NCBI RefSeq assembly: GCF_902493135.1
Contig: NZ_CABUOD010000047.1
Span: 1-31,364 of the forward strand
Direction: 5' to 3'
Origin: an uncultured Parabacteroides sp.
Lineage (GTDB): Bacteria > Bacteroidota > Bacteroidia > Bacteroidales > Tannerellaceae
DNA length: 31,364 nt
The position numbers and the translations under genes were made by a program. Shown here in pieces: positions 7,417-16,458 of this stretch. The notes under the pieces were generated by a model that worked only from the letters and a program-made list of their open reading frames with translations, had not been told where the DNA came from and ran no database searches. Each line of letters starts with the position of its first letter. Within the stretch, counting starts at the first letter, position 1.

Positions 7417-10400
7417 ATGAACAAGAGATTTTCTACTCTTTTGGCAGGTGTTGCGCTGATGGGGGCAATGTCTGCTAATGCGCAGCAGGTTCCGGTGACG
7501 ACCAAGCCTGCAGCTACTGCTGTTGCAAATCCGGCGCAACCATTGGATGCCGGGGACGTGGTATATTTGGATTATAATGCTTCTTGGCAGATTGATTTTA
7601 CAGGTGCTTGGACAGCAAACTCTCACAAGGACAGTTTGATTTGGAATGGAACTGCGGTTGCCGGCCGTTCTAAAGCTCATATTGATTCGTTGTTGTTTAA
7701 AGTTGATTATGAAAAAATAGCATTGGATTATAATGGAACTGCCACATTCGAGTATGCATTTACTTTTACAAACAAGGTTGGAAAGTTCGCGTTTGCAAAA
7801 CCGGCAGCAAAGAAAACAGCTCCGGCTTATCTGAATACAAATGGAGATTTGAACAAATGGGTACTGTCTAAAAAATATTTGACAGATGGTGGCATCTCTG
7901 GTTCCGGTTTTGGATATGTACCGTTTGTGGTTGCTACACGTGTATCTGCTACGGATGATACTCCTAAGACTGTCTATGTTTTGGTGGTGAATCCTTCTGG
8001 TGCAATGGAGGTGATGGAAGTTAACTATAATGCTGCTTTCGACAGAGAACTGCAGAATACTAATGAAGTTCTCGTAGATTTCAACTCGACTACCGGATTG
8101 GGAACAATAGGTTCAGGTTCTTATAAATTATTTAGAATCACAGGGCAGATCGCGCAGAATTTAGACATAACTGTTGCATCAAATAACATCAAAGACGCCA
8201 TCGGTTACGAAAAACCGAGCTTCAAGTTTGCAAAGAATGTATCAGAAGGTGAAGACAACCTGTTGGCTGCTTACAACTGGGAATATACAGCTAACGGTTA
8301 TTTGAAAGCTATCGGTGCAAAACAGGAAAAAACGGGTCGTGACTTGTATCTGACTGTCGATACTTTCTATTATGATGTACCTAATGCCCAGAATTATAAG
8401 TTGGCTTTGGATACACTGCCTGAAGTTGGTGCTGCTGCTGATTGGACTCGCAATGTAGAGGCTTACAAATTCGATATCAAAGCATCTTTCGTTAATGATT
8501 CAATCACTGTAATAGCGAAGAATACACCGAAAGTAACAAATGGCTACTTTGCACAAGCTGCTGCTCCTATCGATGTAAACGCAAATGCAGACGAAGAGAT
8601 CATCGTTAAGAAATTCGGTAATAAGACCGTTTTAACGACCCGTTATAATGGCGATGCGACTGCAACTCCGTCTATTACTCCTTCCGAATTCCCGACATGG
8701 GAACTGATCGACACAGAGATTGCCCAGTTTACTTCAGGTGATGTTTATGTCATCTACGACATGAACAAAACAAAAGCAGATAAGAAAACGGTTAATCCTG
8801 ATTATGGAAAAGCGTTGATTATCGACAATATGGAGGACAGATTCACTCAGTTATTCGTGAAGGCAGATAAATTGGACCAGACTCTTCCGTCTCATCAGTG
8901 GGTTGCCCTGAAGAAAGACAACGTCAATGTTTATTCATTTGCAAACCGCGAAACGGGTGCGAATGCTGCTGCTTCTGTTTATGGAACAGTTGGTACTGCT
9001 TTGACAGGCGTCCAGTTGTATGTTGTGGATGCTAAAGAAAACTTGTACACTTACGGTGCTAAGGCCGATACTATCAAGATGGTGAAGATCGATCCTAAGA
9101 CTTTGTCTCCGTTCGACGGCTACCGCCATATCACGAAAGAAGAACAGATGAACAAAGTATTCAGCTTGCGTTTCATCAGCGACTTGTTGGGTGACGATGC
9201 TTATGTACAGCAGGATGCAGATTCAACGATGACGGTTGCTGTAGGTAATAAAGAAAATGCAGCTGAAATTCGTTTCTTGCATTATCAATACTTTGATACA
9301 ATTAAGGTTGGCGTTGAAGACCATAAGTTGACAGTTGTTCCTTATGCCGTTAAGATTGGCCGTTATTTCTTGGCCTATGATTTAGACAAGAAAGTCTATC
9401 GTTTTACAGAAAAGCAGAGTAATGAAGCTAAAGCAGAAGAATGGTCTCGGACTTATGAATATCGATTTGTAATCACAAAACTTGCTGGCGGAAACGTTGC
9501 ATTAGTTCCTTATCATACATTGTATGGTTATAATCAGGAAAAACTGGCAATCGACAGTGAAAACGGAAACGCAGTACGTGTCGCTTTGGATAGCGACCTG
9601 CGCCACGCATTCGAACTGACAGAACCGGCTAACCGTATCTTCGCTGAAGTATTGGGCAATACTGATACTACTTTGGTAAAAGTAAACTTCCACTCTGTTG
9701 AAAACTTGGGTTGGAAATTGGCGAAGGGTGCTGACGACTTCTTGTATGAAGGTGTAACAGAACTGAAAGCCGGTGGCGCTGAATACGAAAAGGCCGCATT
9801 CGACTTCAAGTTGGATACTGCTTACGTAAATCGTCCGGGTAACACAATGCCGTTGTATTACATCACTTACGATGCTGTCCGCGGTGATTCCGTTCCTGTT
9901 GCTCACATCCACGACAATGGCAAAGACCATGTCTGTCCGGCTCCGTTAGTAAATGACACGGTTTCCGGTAAGTTCCTGTTCGTGATGCGTGACTCTTTAT
10001 ATATTTCAAGAGCTAACGATTTGAAGTATGGCTATACTTATAACAGCAATCTCTATTCAAAACTTCAGATGATCGACGCTAAGCACATCAACGATACATT
10101 GATCGTGAACCGTGTTCATCCTATTGCTACCGATACATTGAAGGCCGGTAAGATTAAAGACAATGCAACTGTAGAACAGATGCAGGATCAGTGGTTGAAT
10201 CTTGAAAACAAAGCTCTTTTCGCATTCCGTGTAAACATGGATAACGCAGAAGAATATGCTATCTACAACCCGGCAACAGATTCGTATCTTACTTATCTGA
10301 ACGGTTTCGTAGTTGCATCTCCTGATGCTGCTTTCTATACGCTGAAAGACCAGGAAGGCAACAACGTGGCTAACGAAGAGATCGCAGGTACCGAATCTGC

Positions 10401-10596
10401 TGTCAAGGTGATGGCAACCCAAGGTGCTGTGACTGTAGCCGGTGCACAAGGCAAGAAAGTTGTCATCAGCAACATCTTGGGTCAGGTAGTGGCTAATACG
10501 ATCCTCACTTCCGACAACGCAACAATCGCTGCTCCGGCAGGTGTGGTAGTAGTAGCTGTCGAAGGCGAAGATGCTGTAAAAGCGATCGTTAAGTAA
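7417..10596 (+). CDS. Large secreted DUF6383-type surface protein (paralogue A)
   Basis: The frame opens at ATG 7411, but ATG 7417 is preferred because it gives MNKRFSTLL, identical to the start of paralogue B. The product of 1059 residues has a signal peptide ending near ANAQ. The middle is beta-rich and of unknown fold, and the motif D-(S/T)-(A/I/L/V/M/T), used for Bacteroidales protein O-glycosylation, occurs 14 times. The last 75 residues (KKVVISNILGQVVANT, then GVVVVAVEGEDAVKAIV) are nearly the same as in paralogue B and match what I know as DUF6383. They also resemble type IX secretion tails. A short segment, HIHDNGKDHVCP, could bind metal. A surface or S-layer-like glycoprotein is the likely role; function is not established. 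It is followed by the 3' element and a terminator, so it forms its own transcription unit. Confidence 0.85.
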   Translation: MNKRFSTLLAGVALMGAMSANAQQVPVTTKPAATAVANPAQPLDAGDVVYLDYNASWQIDFTGAWTANSHKDSLIWNGTAVAGRSKAHIDSLLFKVDYEKIALDYNGTATFEYAFTFTNKVGKFAFAKPAAKKTAPAYLNTNGDLNKWVLSKKYLTDGGISGSGFGYVPFVVATRVSATDDTPKTVYVLVVNPSGAMEVMEVNYNAAFDRELQNTNEVLVDFNSTTGLGTIGSGSYKLFRITGQIAQNLDITVASNNIKDAIGYEKPSFKFAKNVSEGEDNLLAAYNWEYTANGYLKAIGAKQEKTGRDLYLTVDTFYYDVPNAQNYKLALDTLPEVGAAADWTRNVEAYKFDIKASFVNDSITVIAKNTPKVTNGYFAQAAAPIDVNANADEEIIVKKFGNKTVLTTRYNGDATATPSITPSEFPTWELIDTEIAQFTSGDVYVIYDMNKTKADKKTVNPDYGKALIIDNMEDRFTQLFVKADKLDQTLPSHQWVALKKDNVNVYSFANRETGANAAASVYGTVGTALTGVQLYVVDAKENLYTYGAKADTIKMVKIDPKTLSPFDGYRHITKEEQMNKVFSLRFISDLLGDDAYVQQDADSTMTVAVGNKENAAEIRFLHYQYFDTIKVGVEDHKLTVVPYAVKIGRYFLAYDLDKKVYRFTEKQSNEAKAEEWSRTYEYRFVITKLAGGNVALVPYHTLYGYNQEKLAIDSENGNAVRVALDSDLRHAFELTEPANRIFAEVLGNTDTTLVKVNFHSVENLGWKLAKGADDFLYEGVTELKAGGAEYEKAAFDFKLDTAYVNRPGNTMPLYYITYDAVRGDSVPVAHIHDNGKDHVCPAPLVNDTVSGKFLFVMRDSLYISRANDLKYGYTYNSNLYSKLQMIDAKHINDTLIVNRVHPIATDTLKAGKIKDNATVEQMQDQWLNLENKALFAFRVNMDNAEEYAIYNPATDSYLTYLNGFVVASPDAAFYTLKDQEGNNVANEEIAGTESAVKVMATQGAVTVAGAQGKKVVISNILGQVVANTILTSDNATIAAPAGVVVVAVEGEDAVKAIVK

Positions 10597-10600
10597 GAAT

Positions 10601-10720
10601 TTATAATCAAATAATTCTAAAATGTTTGGCCGTGTGCCGTGAAAACGGCAACTACCCTGCGACAGGCGAAGAGGCGGCCGGATTTAATATTAATAATACT
10701 AAAGTATTGAATTGAAAAGT
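10601..10720 (+). repeat. Conserved 3' element, copy 1 (three-way-junction RNA candidate)
   Basis: This 120-nt segment directly follows paralogue A and is repeated after paralogue B at 31243-31364. On the RNA level: outer stem TTTGGCCG (10625-10632) with CGGCCGGA (10675-10682), hairpin TGCCGT-GAAA-ACGGCA (10635-10650) and hairpin CCTG-CGA-CAGG (10656-10666). An A/T-rich tail carries AATAC/GTATT pairing near 10696-10709. The second copy keeps all three stems although the GNRA hairpin has a different sequence. It lies in the 3' UTR, upstream of the terminator at 10759-10804. Confidence 0.7.
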
Positions 10721-10758
10721 TCAAGTAGCCTTTCCCCTGTGAAGGATGAAGGCGTACA

Positions 10759-10804
10759 CAAAACAGGCTCCGGAGATGTCGATCACCTCCGGAGCCTCGT
10801 TTTG
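10759..10804 (+). terminator. Intrinsic terminator of the surface protein A unit
   Basis: AGGCTCCGGAG (10765-10775) pairs perfectly with CTCCGGAGCCT (10787-10797), and CAAAAC (10759-10764) pairs with GTTTTG (10799-10804) around a small internal loop. The stem ends in a short T-run. It separates this unit from pyrH. Confidence 0.8.
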
Positions 10805-10868
10805 TTATGGGGAGAAGAGGACGTTTATCCTCCTACGCTAACAAATCCGGTATTTTAAGAGAACGTTA

Positions 10869-10899
10869 TTGTTCAAATCGTTGAAATGCTTTACTTTTG
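10869..10899 (+). promoter_or_regulatory. Bacteroidetes-type promoter for pyrH
   Basis: TTG (10869-10871), 20 nt, then TACTTTTG (10892-10899). The start near 10906 leaves a leader of about 23 nt before ATG 10929. Confidence 0.75.
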
Positions 10900-10928
10900 T
10901 GATCTGACAAATCAAATCGAATAACAAT

Positions 10929-11639
10929 ATGGCTCAGTACAAACGTATCCTGTTGAAATTAAGCGGCGAATCGCTTATGGGAGGTAAACAATATGGTATA
11001 GACGAAGTTCGTCTGAACGAATATGCGGCGCAGATCAAGGAGATCGCCGAAATGGGTGTCCAAATCGGAATTGTGATCGGTGGCGGCAACATCTTCCGCG
11101 GCCTGAGCGGGGCTTCCAAAGGCTTCGACCGTGTGAAAGGCGACCAGATGGGGATGCTGGCAACGGTCATCAATAGTCTGGCTTTGAGTTCTGCCCTTGT
11201 CGCTCAAGGTGTGAAAGCCAAAGTGCTGACAGCTATCCGTATGGAACCGATCGGCGAGTTTTATAATAAATGGCGTGCGATCGAATTGCTTGAACAGGGC
11301 AATGTCGTGATCATGTCGGGAGGCACCGGCAATCCGTTCTTTACGACCGACACGGGTTCTTCCCTGCGCGGTATCGAGATCGAAGCGGATGTGATGCTGA
11401 AAGGAACCCGTGTAGACGGCATCTATACTGCCGATCCGGAAAAAGACCCGACGGCCACCAAATTCTCGGACATCACCTACGATGAAATCTATACGCGCGG
11501 CCTCAAGGTCATGGACCTGACGGCAACCACGATGTGTAAGGAAAACAACCTCCCGATCATCGTCTTCGACATGGACACCAACGGTAACCTGAAAAAGGTG
11601 ATGAGCGGTGAAAACATCGGAACGCTGGTACATAATTAA
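10929..11639 (+). CDS. pyrH: UMP kinase
   Basis: PyrH phosphorylates UMP to UDP in pyrimidine nucleotide synthesis. The 236-residue protein has the bacterial UMP kinase pattern throughout: KRILLKLSGESLMG at the start, IGIVIGGGNIFRG near 47-59, and GTGNPFFTTDTGSSLR and KGTRVDGIYTADPEKD in the C-terminal half. Length is typical of the amino-acid-kinase-fold enzyme. It has its own promoter and converges with the hybrid sensor gene 21 bp downstream. In many bacteria frr follows pyrH directly; here frr lies 7 kb further on, beyond the fructan genes. Confidence 0.97.
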   Translation: MAQYKRILLKLSGESLMGGKQYGIDEVRLNEYAAQIKEIAEMGVQIGIVIGGGNIFRGLSGASKGFDRVKGDQMGMLATVINSLALSSALVAQGVKAKVLTAIRMEPIGEFYNKWRAIELLEQGNVVIMSGGTGNPFFTTDTGSSLRGIEIEADVMLKGTRVDGIYTADPEKDPTATKFSDITYDEIYTRGLKVMDLTATTMCKENNLPIIVFDMDTNGNLKKVMSGENIGTLVHN

Positions 11640-11660
11640 GTCTATAAATATTGTGGTGAA

Positions 11661-14396
11661 CTACGCCTTTGTAAGTCTGTTGCGAGCTTCGGTGGGCGTT
11701 TCCCCATACGCTTCGCGATAGCATTTCGTGAAATAGGCAGGAGTGGAGAAACCGATCTCGTAGGCGATTTCGCTGATGTTCTTCTCGGTGGTCGTGATCA
11801 GCAACTTCCCTTGTTTGAGGCGTAAATGACGCATCAGTTCGACCGGAGCATAGTTGGTGAGTGCTTTAATTTTGCGGTAGAACTGGCTGCGTTCGAGTCC
11901 CATTTTTCCGGCAATCGTATCGACATTGAGGTCTGGATGGCCCATTTCCGTTCTGAACAGTTCGAGGAAACGGTTGTAGAACGCATTGTCGATGTCGGAA
12001 GTCGGCAATGTCTTGGTGTGTTGGGAGGATTTTTCGCTTTTAACCGTTGCCGGCATTTCGTTCTGCCAAAGTTCCTGGATGCGTTTCCGGTTGGCGATGA
12101 GGTTGGATATGCGGGATTTGAGGACCGTGCTGTTGAACGGTTTCGACAGGTAGCCGTCTGCCCCGCTGTTATATCCTTGTACCCTTTGTTCGTCCATCGA
12201 ACAAGCGGTCAGCATCAGGACTGGGATATGGGAGGTGGACATTTCGTTTTTGAGTCGCTTGCAACATTCAAGGCCGTCCATGACCGGCATCATCACATCG
12301 CAGACAATCAGGTCCGGGGTATATTTTACCGCCGCCTTTATCCCTTCTTTACCGTTGGAGGCGACCAGGATGTTATAGTCGGCATTCAACAACTCTCCGA
12401 CAAGTTTCCGCATATCTTTGTTATCATCTATGATAAGAAGAATGGGTTTGTCGGGGTCGGCAACAAGGGGGATGTCCAGGGCATCGAGTTCGGTCTCCAC
12501 TTCCTGGCTGTTGATCCTCTTTGTCGATTCAACGGGTGTGTCTGCTATGTGCTTGAGCGGTAAGGTGACGGTGAATACCGAACCTCGTTTCCATTCACTT
12601 TCTACGGAAATTGTCCCGCCGTGAAGTTCGACAAACGCCTTGGCAAGTGCCAACCCGATACCGGAGCCGTTCGGGTGGACACGGTCGGCCTGATAGAACC
12701 GGTCGAAGATGTTGCCAAGATCGCGTTCGCTGATTCCTTCGCCGGTATCGGCCACCTTGAGGGTCAGGTTTTGCTCGTCGTATGCGTATGAGACGGTGAT
12801 CGTCCCGTTGTCGGGCGTATATTTGAATGCATTGGAAAGCAGGTTGAAAAAGACACGCTCCATTTTCTCCGGGTCTAAGGCCAGAGACAAGGGTACGTCC
12901 GGCTCGGGCGTTTCCAATACCAGTTTGATATCTCTTTTTCGGGCAATCGTGTAGAATGACTCTACCCAGTCATGGACGGCTTGGCAGAAGTCTGTTTCGG
13001 ATAAGTGCAGGTTGAGTTTCCCGTTTTCATATTTACGGAAGTCCAAAATCTGGTTGATCAGACGTTGGAGGATGCGGACGTTTTTGTCGGCCATATTGAT
13101 TAGAGTGTGCTGTTGCGGAGTGAGATTGCCGGCTCTGGCCAGTTGGGCGACCGGTTCGGCAATGAGAGTCAGCGGAGTGCGCAGGTCATGCGAAACATTG
13201 GTGAAAAACATCAGTTTGGATTGTGTGGCATGTTCCAGTTGTTCGTTGAGCCGCTTTTGTTTGTCGCGTTCCTCTTCGAGCAGTTTGTTTTGTTCCAATA
13301 AGATTTTTTGATGTCTGACATGCTGCCAATAGGCCCTGAGCAAAAGGAAACCGACACCGGCCAACAAGAGGATGATGGCAATGCTTGCATAGAACAGCGA
13401 TGTTTGGGCGGAATGTTGTGTCCAATAATCATCGATCTGTTTCTTTAGTATTTTCATTTTGCTTGTCTCTTGTTTCAATGTCTCGTTTTGCAAAAGCAGG
13501 ATATCAGCGTTTGTCAGATCCACGGCCGAAGAAACGGGCAAAAGGACTTCCCGTTGGTAGGGTTCACCTTTGAGGATGGCGAGTGCGGTCTGGATCAGGC
13601 GGTGTCCCTCTGTCGGATAGAGAAACGTGGCATCGATTACTTTATCGGCGACTGCTTGGATTCCGATATTGGGAGCGGCATCGATGCCGATGATCTTGAT
13701 AGAATCGCGTCCATGCCGTACGGCCACTTCCGACGCCCCGATAGCCATACGGTCGTTGTGGGCGTAAATCAGGTTGACGTCCGGGTGGAGCTTGAGTAAC
13801 GAATCGACAATGGGTATCGCCTCCTCCTTGTTCCAGTTGCCCGGCACGCTTGCCAGCAGGCGGCCTCCTCCTGCCGTCAATTCCGCAGCGAACCCGTTGT
13901 GGCGCTCTTCGGCAGGCGTCGAGCCTTTACGGCCGAAAATCTCGATAGCGTTGGCCTTTTTCCCTAACAGGTGCAGTGCGTAATGGGCGGCCGATTTACC
14001 TAATCCCACGTTATCCACGCCGATCCGGGCGGTGTAGGTATCACCGATGATGTTCCGGTCGAAGATGATGACCGGCATGCCTTTCTCATATACCTCTTTG
14101 ATAATAGGGGTGAGGGCAGCCGCCTCGTTGGGCGACACGATGAGGATGTCGAAATCGTTTTGGACGAAATACCGGATGTCTTCTACCTGTTTCGCGTTGT
14201 CATCATTGGCGGATCGTATTTCCACGATGGCATCTTCGTGAGACATGATCTCCCGGCTGATCTCCTCGTTCATCTTGGTCCGCCAGTCATCCTGGCTGCA
14301 TTGCGATACTCCGATTTTGTAGACTTTGCTTTGGGTACATCCGTATCCGACCAGTAAAAGGAGCGGCAAAAAGCTATACAAGAATATTCTGTACAT
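11661..14396 (-). CDS. Hybrid two-component sensor-regulator with sugar-binding sensor domain (fructan locus)
   Basis: The 911-residue protein combines a whole phosphorelay. An N-terminal membrane or lipoprotein-like signal ends at C20. Residues about 25-310 form a periplasmic sugar-binding domain of the LacI/ribose-binding type, followed by a membrane helix at 334-355 and a coiled coil to about 395. The histidine kinase domain has phospho-acceptor H403 (NVSHDLRTP) and the ATPase boxes NAFKYTPDNG and DTGEGI. The receiver domain has D657-D658 and phospho-acceptor D700. A C-terminal AraC-type DNA-binding domain (about 800-911) ends with GFSTPAYFTKCYREAYGETP. The architecture is that of the B. 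thetaiotaomicron fructose sensor BT1754. With a divergent GH32 operon next to it, fructose is the likely ligand. A TAATTTTG -7 element (minus strand, 14422-14429) without a clear -33 box lies 26 nt upstream of the start codon. Confidence 0.92.
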   Translation of the reverse strand: MYRIFLYSFLPLLLLVGYGCTQSKVYKIGVSQCSQDDWRTKMNEEISREIMSHEDAIVEIRSANDDNAKQVEDIRYFVQNDFDILIVSPNEAAALTPIIKEVYEKGMPVIIFDRNIIGDTYTARIGVDNVGLGKSAAHYALHLLGKKANAIEIFGRKGSTPAEERHNGFAAELTAGGGRLLASVPGNWNKEEAIPIVDSLLKLHPDVNLIYAHNDRMAIGASEVAVRHGRDSIKIIGIDAAPNIGIQAVADKVIDATFLYPTEGHRLIQTALAILKGEPYQREVLLPVSSAVDLTNADILLLQNETLKQETSKMKILKKQIDDYWTQHSAQTSLFYASIAIILLLAGVGFLLLRAYWQHVRHQKILLEQNKLLEEERDKQKRLNEQLEHATQSKLMFFTNVSHDLRTPLTLIAEPVAQLARAGNLTPQQHTLINMADKNVRILQRLINQILDFRKYENGKLNLHLSETDFCQAVHDWVESFYTIARKRDIKLVLETPEPDVPLSLALDPEKMERVFFNLLSNAFKYTPDNGTITVSYAYDEQNLTLKVADTGEGISERDLGNIFDRFYQADRVHPNGSGIGLALAKAFVELHGGTISVESEWKRGSVFTVTLPLKHIADTPVESTKRINSQEVETELDALDIPLVADPDKPILLIIDDNKDMRKLVGELLNADYNILVASNGKEGIKAAVKYTPDLIVCDVMMPVMDGLECCKRLKNEMSTSHIPVLMLTACSMDEQRVQGYNSGADGYLSKPFNSTVLKSRISNLIANRKRIQELWQNEMPATVKSEKSSQHTKTLPTSDIDNAFYNRFLELFRTEMGHPDLNVDTIAGKMGLERSQFYRKIKALTNYAPVELMRHLRLKQGKLLITTTEKNISEIAYEIGFSTPAYFTKCYREAYGETPTEARNRLTKA

Positions 14397-14536
14397 CGAT
14401 GGTATTCAATTTAGTGTTTCGCAAAATTAAAACATAATCCTATGAAAAAGAGTGTGTAAGCTATGAAAAAACGAGCGATACAACAAATTTGATAACGAAA
14501 GCACGAATTTTTATATCCTTTCCTCTCCGGTTGTAG

Positions 14537-14544
14537 TAGCTTTG
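14537..14544 (+). promoter_or_regulatory. -7 element of the fructan operon promoter
   Basis: TAGCTTTG lies 52 nt before the GH32 start. No TTTG-like -33 box is found at the right distance. A missing -33 box is what one expects of an activator-dependent promoter, here probably driven by the adjacent sensor-regulator. I could not identify its binding site with confidence. Confidence 0.55.
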
Positions 14545-14595
14545 CGGTATCGGACAGGCAAACTGATTTAATAATCCATATATACATTAATTCTG

Positions 14596-16446
14596 ATGAA
14601 TATGAAAAAAATAACGAGACGTTTGGCAACCTTGATGCTGTGTGGAGCAACCCTCTTTACACCGGCAGCATGGGCAACTTCGGATGGGGTGGAGGTAAAC
14701 CATCTGGGCGTGAACAACACCCTTGTCCGGGTGACGGGAAACGGAAATTACCTGCTGTTCCCGGTTCAAGAAGCCAACGATGATGCCCGTATCCATGTAT
14801 TGGTAGATGGCAATATCGTCGAAACAATCTATGTCCGTCTTGCCCGGAGCAAAACGGACTACACGGTGCCTTACGACCTGACCCCTTATAAAGGGAAGCA
14901 TGTCGTTTTTGAAATCGTGACGCCGCAAGGCCGGGAATCCCTTCGCGAGGCAAAGGAGGATGCCTGCTGGAAAGGGTTGGAACTGGTGGATGCGTTGGAT
15001 ACCATCAACCGTGAGAAATATCGTCCTGCTTTTCACCACACTCCGTTGTACGGCTGGATGAATGATCCCAACGGGATGTTTTACAAGGACGGCAAATGGC
15101 ATCTCTATTACCAGTGTAATCCTTATGGTTCCAAATGGCAGAATATGACATGGGGGCATTCTGTCTCTTCGGATCTTATTCATTGGGAGCATAAGCCGAA
15201 TGCTATTAAGCCGAACGGATTGGGGACGGTGTTCAGCGGCAGTTGCGCGATAGATGCCCGCAATACTGCCGGTTTCGGAAAAGATGCCGTGGTCGCCATG
15301 TACACATCGGCAGGCACAAGCCAGATGCAGAGCCTTGCTTCCAGCATCGACGATGGCATGACGTTCGACATCTATGCCGGCAACCCGACACTGACGTTAG
15401 AGAGCGAAGCCCGTGACCCCAATATGTTCTGGAACGAAAAGCTCGGTGAATGGAACCTCGTTCTGGCGCATGCCCTCGATCATGAGATGTTGTTCTTTTC
15501 GTCTCCGGATATGAAGAAATGGACATGGCAAGGCCGTTTCGGCAAAGGCATCGGTGCGCAAGACGGCGTATGGGAATGTCCGGATCTGTTTGAACTGCCC
15601 GTGGCCGGTTCCGACGAGACGAAGTGGGTGCTTTTGTGCAATATCAATCCCGGAGGTCCTTTCGGTGGCAGCGCCACCCAATATTTTGTCGGTGATTTCG
15701 ATGGCAAGACCTTTAAGGCGGATACCGGTAAAGACGGTAACATCCCGACCAAGTGGCTCGACTACGGCAAGGACCATTATGCGACTGTGAGCTGGAGCGA
15801 TGCTCCTGATAATCGTCGTACCGTGATCGGTTGGATGAGCAACTGGCAATATGCGGCCGATGTCCCGACCCTGCAGTACCGGAGTGCAAATACCCTTCCG
15901 CGCGAAGTCGGCTTATTCCGTGGGGCGGATGGCGAGGTATATGCTTCTTGTACTCCTTCGCCTGAATTGGAGGGCTTGCGGGATAAGCAGATCCGGAAGG
16001 CCGAAAAGGCGAATATCGGCAGGAAGTCGTGTTCGTATTCACTCCCCGCTGCCTACGATGGCATTTGTGAGATCTTGTTTGATATAGATGCTCGTAAATC
16101 GAAGGTGGTGGCGATGACGCTTTCCAATGAGGAGGGCGATAAGGTGGTGATGAAATATGATACCGAACGCCATACCCTGTCTTTCGACCGGCGGGAAAGC
16201 GGCCTTGTGGATTTCAGTGAAAACTTCCCGGCTGTTACCGTTTCTCCGACCTTTGAGGACAAAGGTGCCATCTCGCTCCGTCTTTTCATCGACCGTTCGA
16301 GCATAGAGGTGTTTGGCGATGGCGGGCGTTTTGTGATGACCAATCTTGTATTTCCTCGCCGACCCTATTCGCAGCTATCATTTTCTTCGGAAGGCGGCAA
16401 TGCCCGTCTGAGTAATCTGAAGGTTTATTCTCTACTTAATGACTAA
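14596..16446 (+). CDS. Secreted GH32 fructan hydrolase (levanase, inulinase or invertase type)
   Basis: GH32 enzymes hydrolyse beta-linked fructose from levan, inulin or sucrose. The 616-residue protein has a signal peptide (cleavage near AWA, residue 27) without a lipobox, so a periplasmic site is likely. It has an N-terminal beta-sandwich of DUF4980 type (about 30-135), the five-bladed propeller, and a C-terminal GH32 sandwich (about 490-616). The catalytic triad is visible: nucleophile D157 in WMNDPNG, transition-state stabiliser D274 in RDP, and acid/base E327 in WECPDLF. The start may be ATG 14596 or ATG 14602. It is the first gene of an operon with the permease (12 nt gap) and fructokinase. 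Linkage preference cannot be told from the sequence. Confidence 0.93.
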   Translation: MNMKKITRRLATLMLCGATLFTPAAWATSDGVEVNHLGVNNTLVRVTGNGNYLLFPVQEANDDARIHVLVDGNIVETIYVRLARSKTDYTVPYDLTPYKGKHVVFEIVTPQGRESLREAKEDACWKGLELVDALDTINREKYRPAFHHTPLYGWMNDPNGMFYKDGKWHLYYQCNPYGSKWQNMTWGHSVSSDLIHWEHKPNAIKPNGLGTVFSGSCAIDARNTAGFGKDAVVAMYTSAGTSQMQSLASSIDDGMTFDIYAGNPTLTLESEARDPNMFWNEKLGEWNLVLAHALDHEMLFFSSPDMKKWTWQGRFGKGIGAQDGVWECPDLFELPVAGSDETKWVLLCNINPGGPFGGSATQYFVGDFDGKTFKADTGKDGNIPTKWLDYGKDHYATVSWSDAPDNRRTVIGWMSNWQYAADVPTLQYRSANTLPREVGLFRGADGEVYASCTPSPELEGLRDKQIRKAEKANIGRKSCSYSLPAAYDGICEILFDIDARKSKVVAMTLSNEEGDKVVMKYDTERHTLSFDRRESGLVDFSENFPAVTVSPTFEDKGAISLRLFIDRSSIEVFGDGGRFVMTNLVFPRRPYSQLSFSSEGGNARLSNLKVYSLLND

Positions 16447-16458
16447 ATAAAAAAGGCT

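Noticed and set aside
10601..10720. Hammerhead ribozyme or integron attC site
   Set aside because: The three-way shape is suggestive, but the hammerhead core (CUGAUGA and GAAA in the junctions) and the attC core (GTTRRRY / RYYYAAC) are missing.
11826..12563. A 245-codon plus-strand frame inside the sensor-regulator gene
   Set aside because: Antisense to the receiver and HTH domains, whose motifs are intact on the minus strand.
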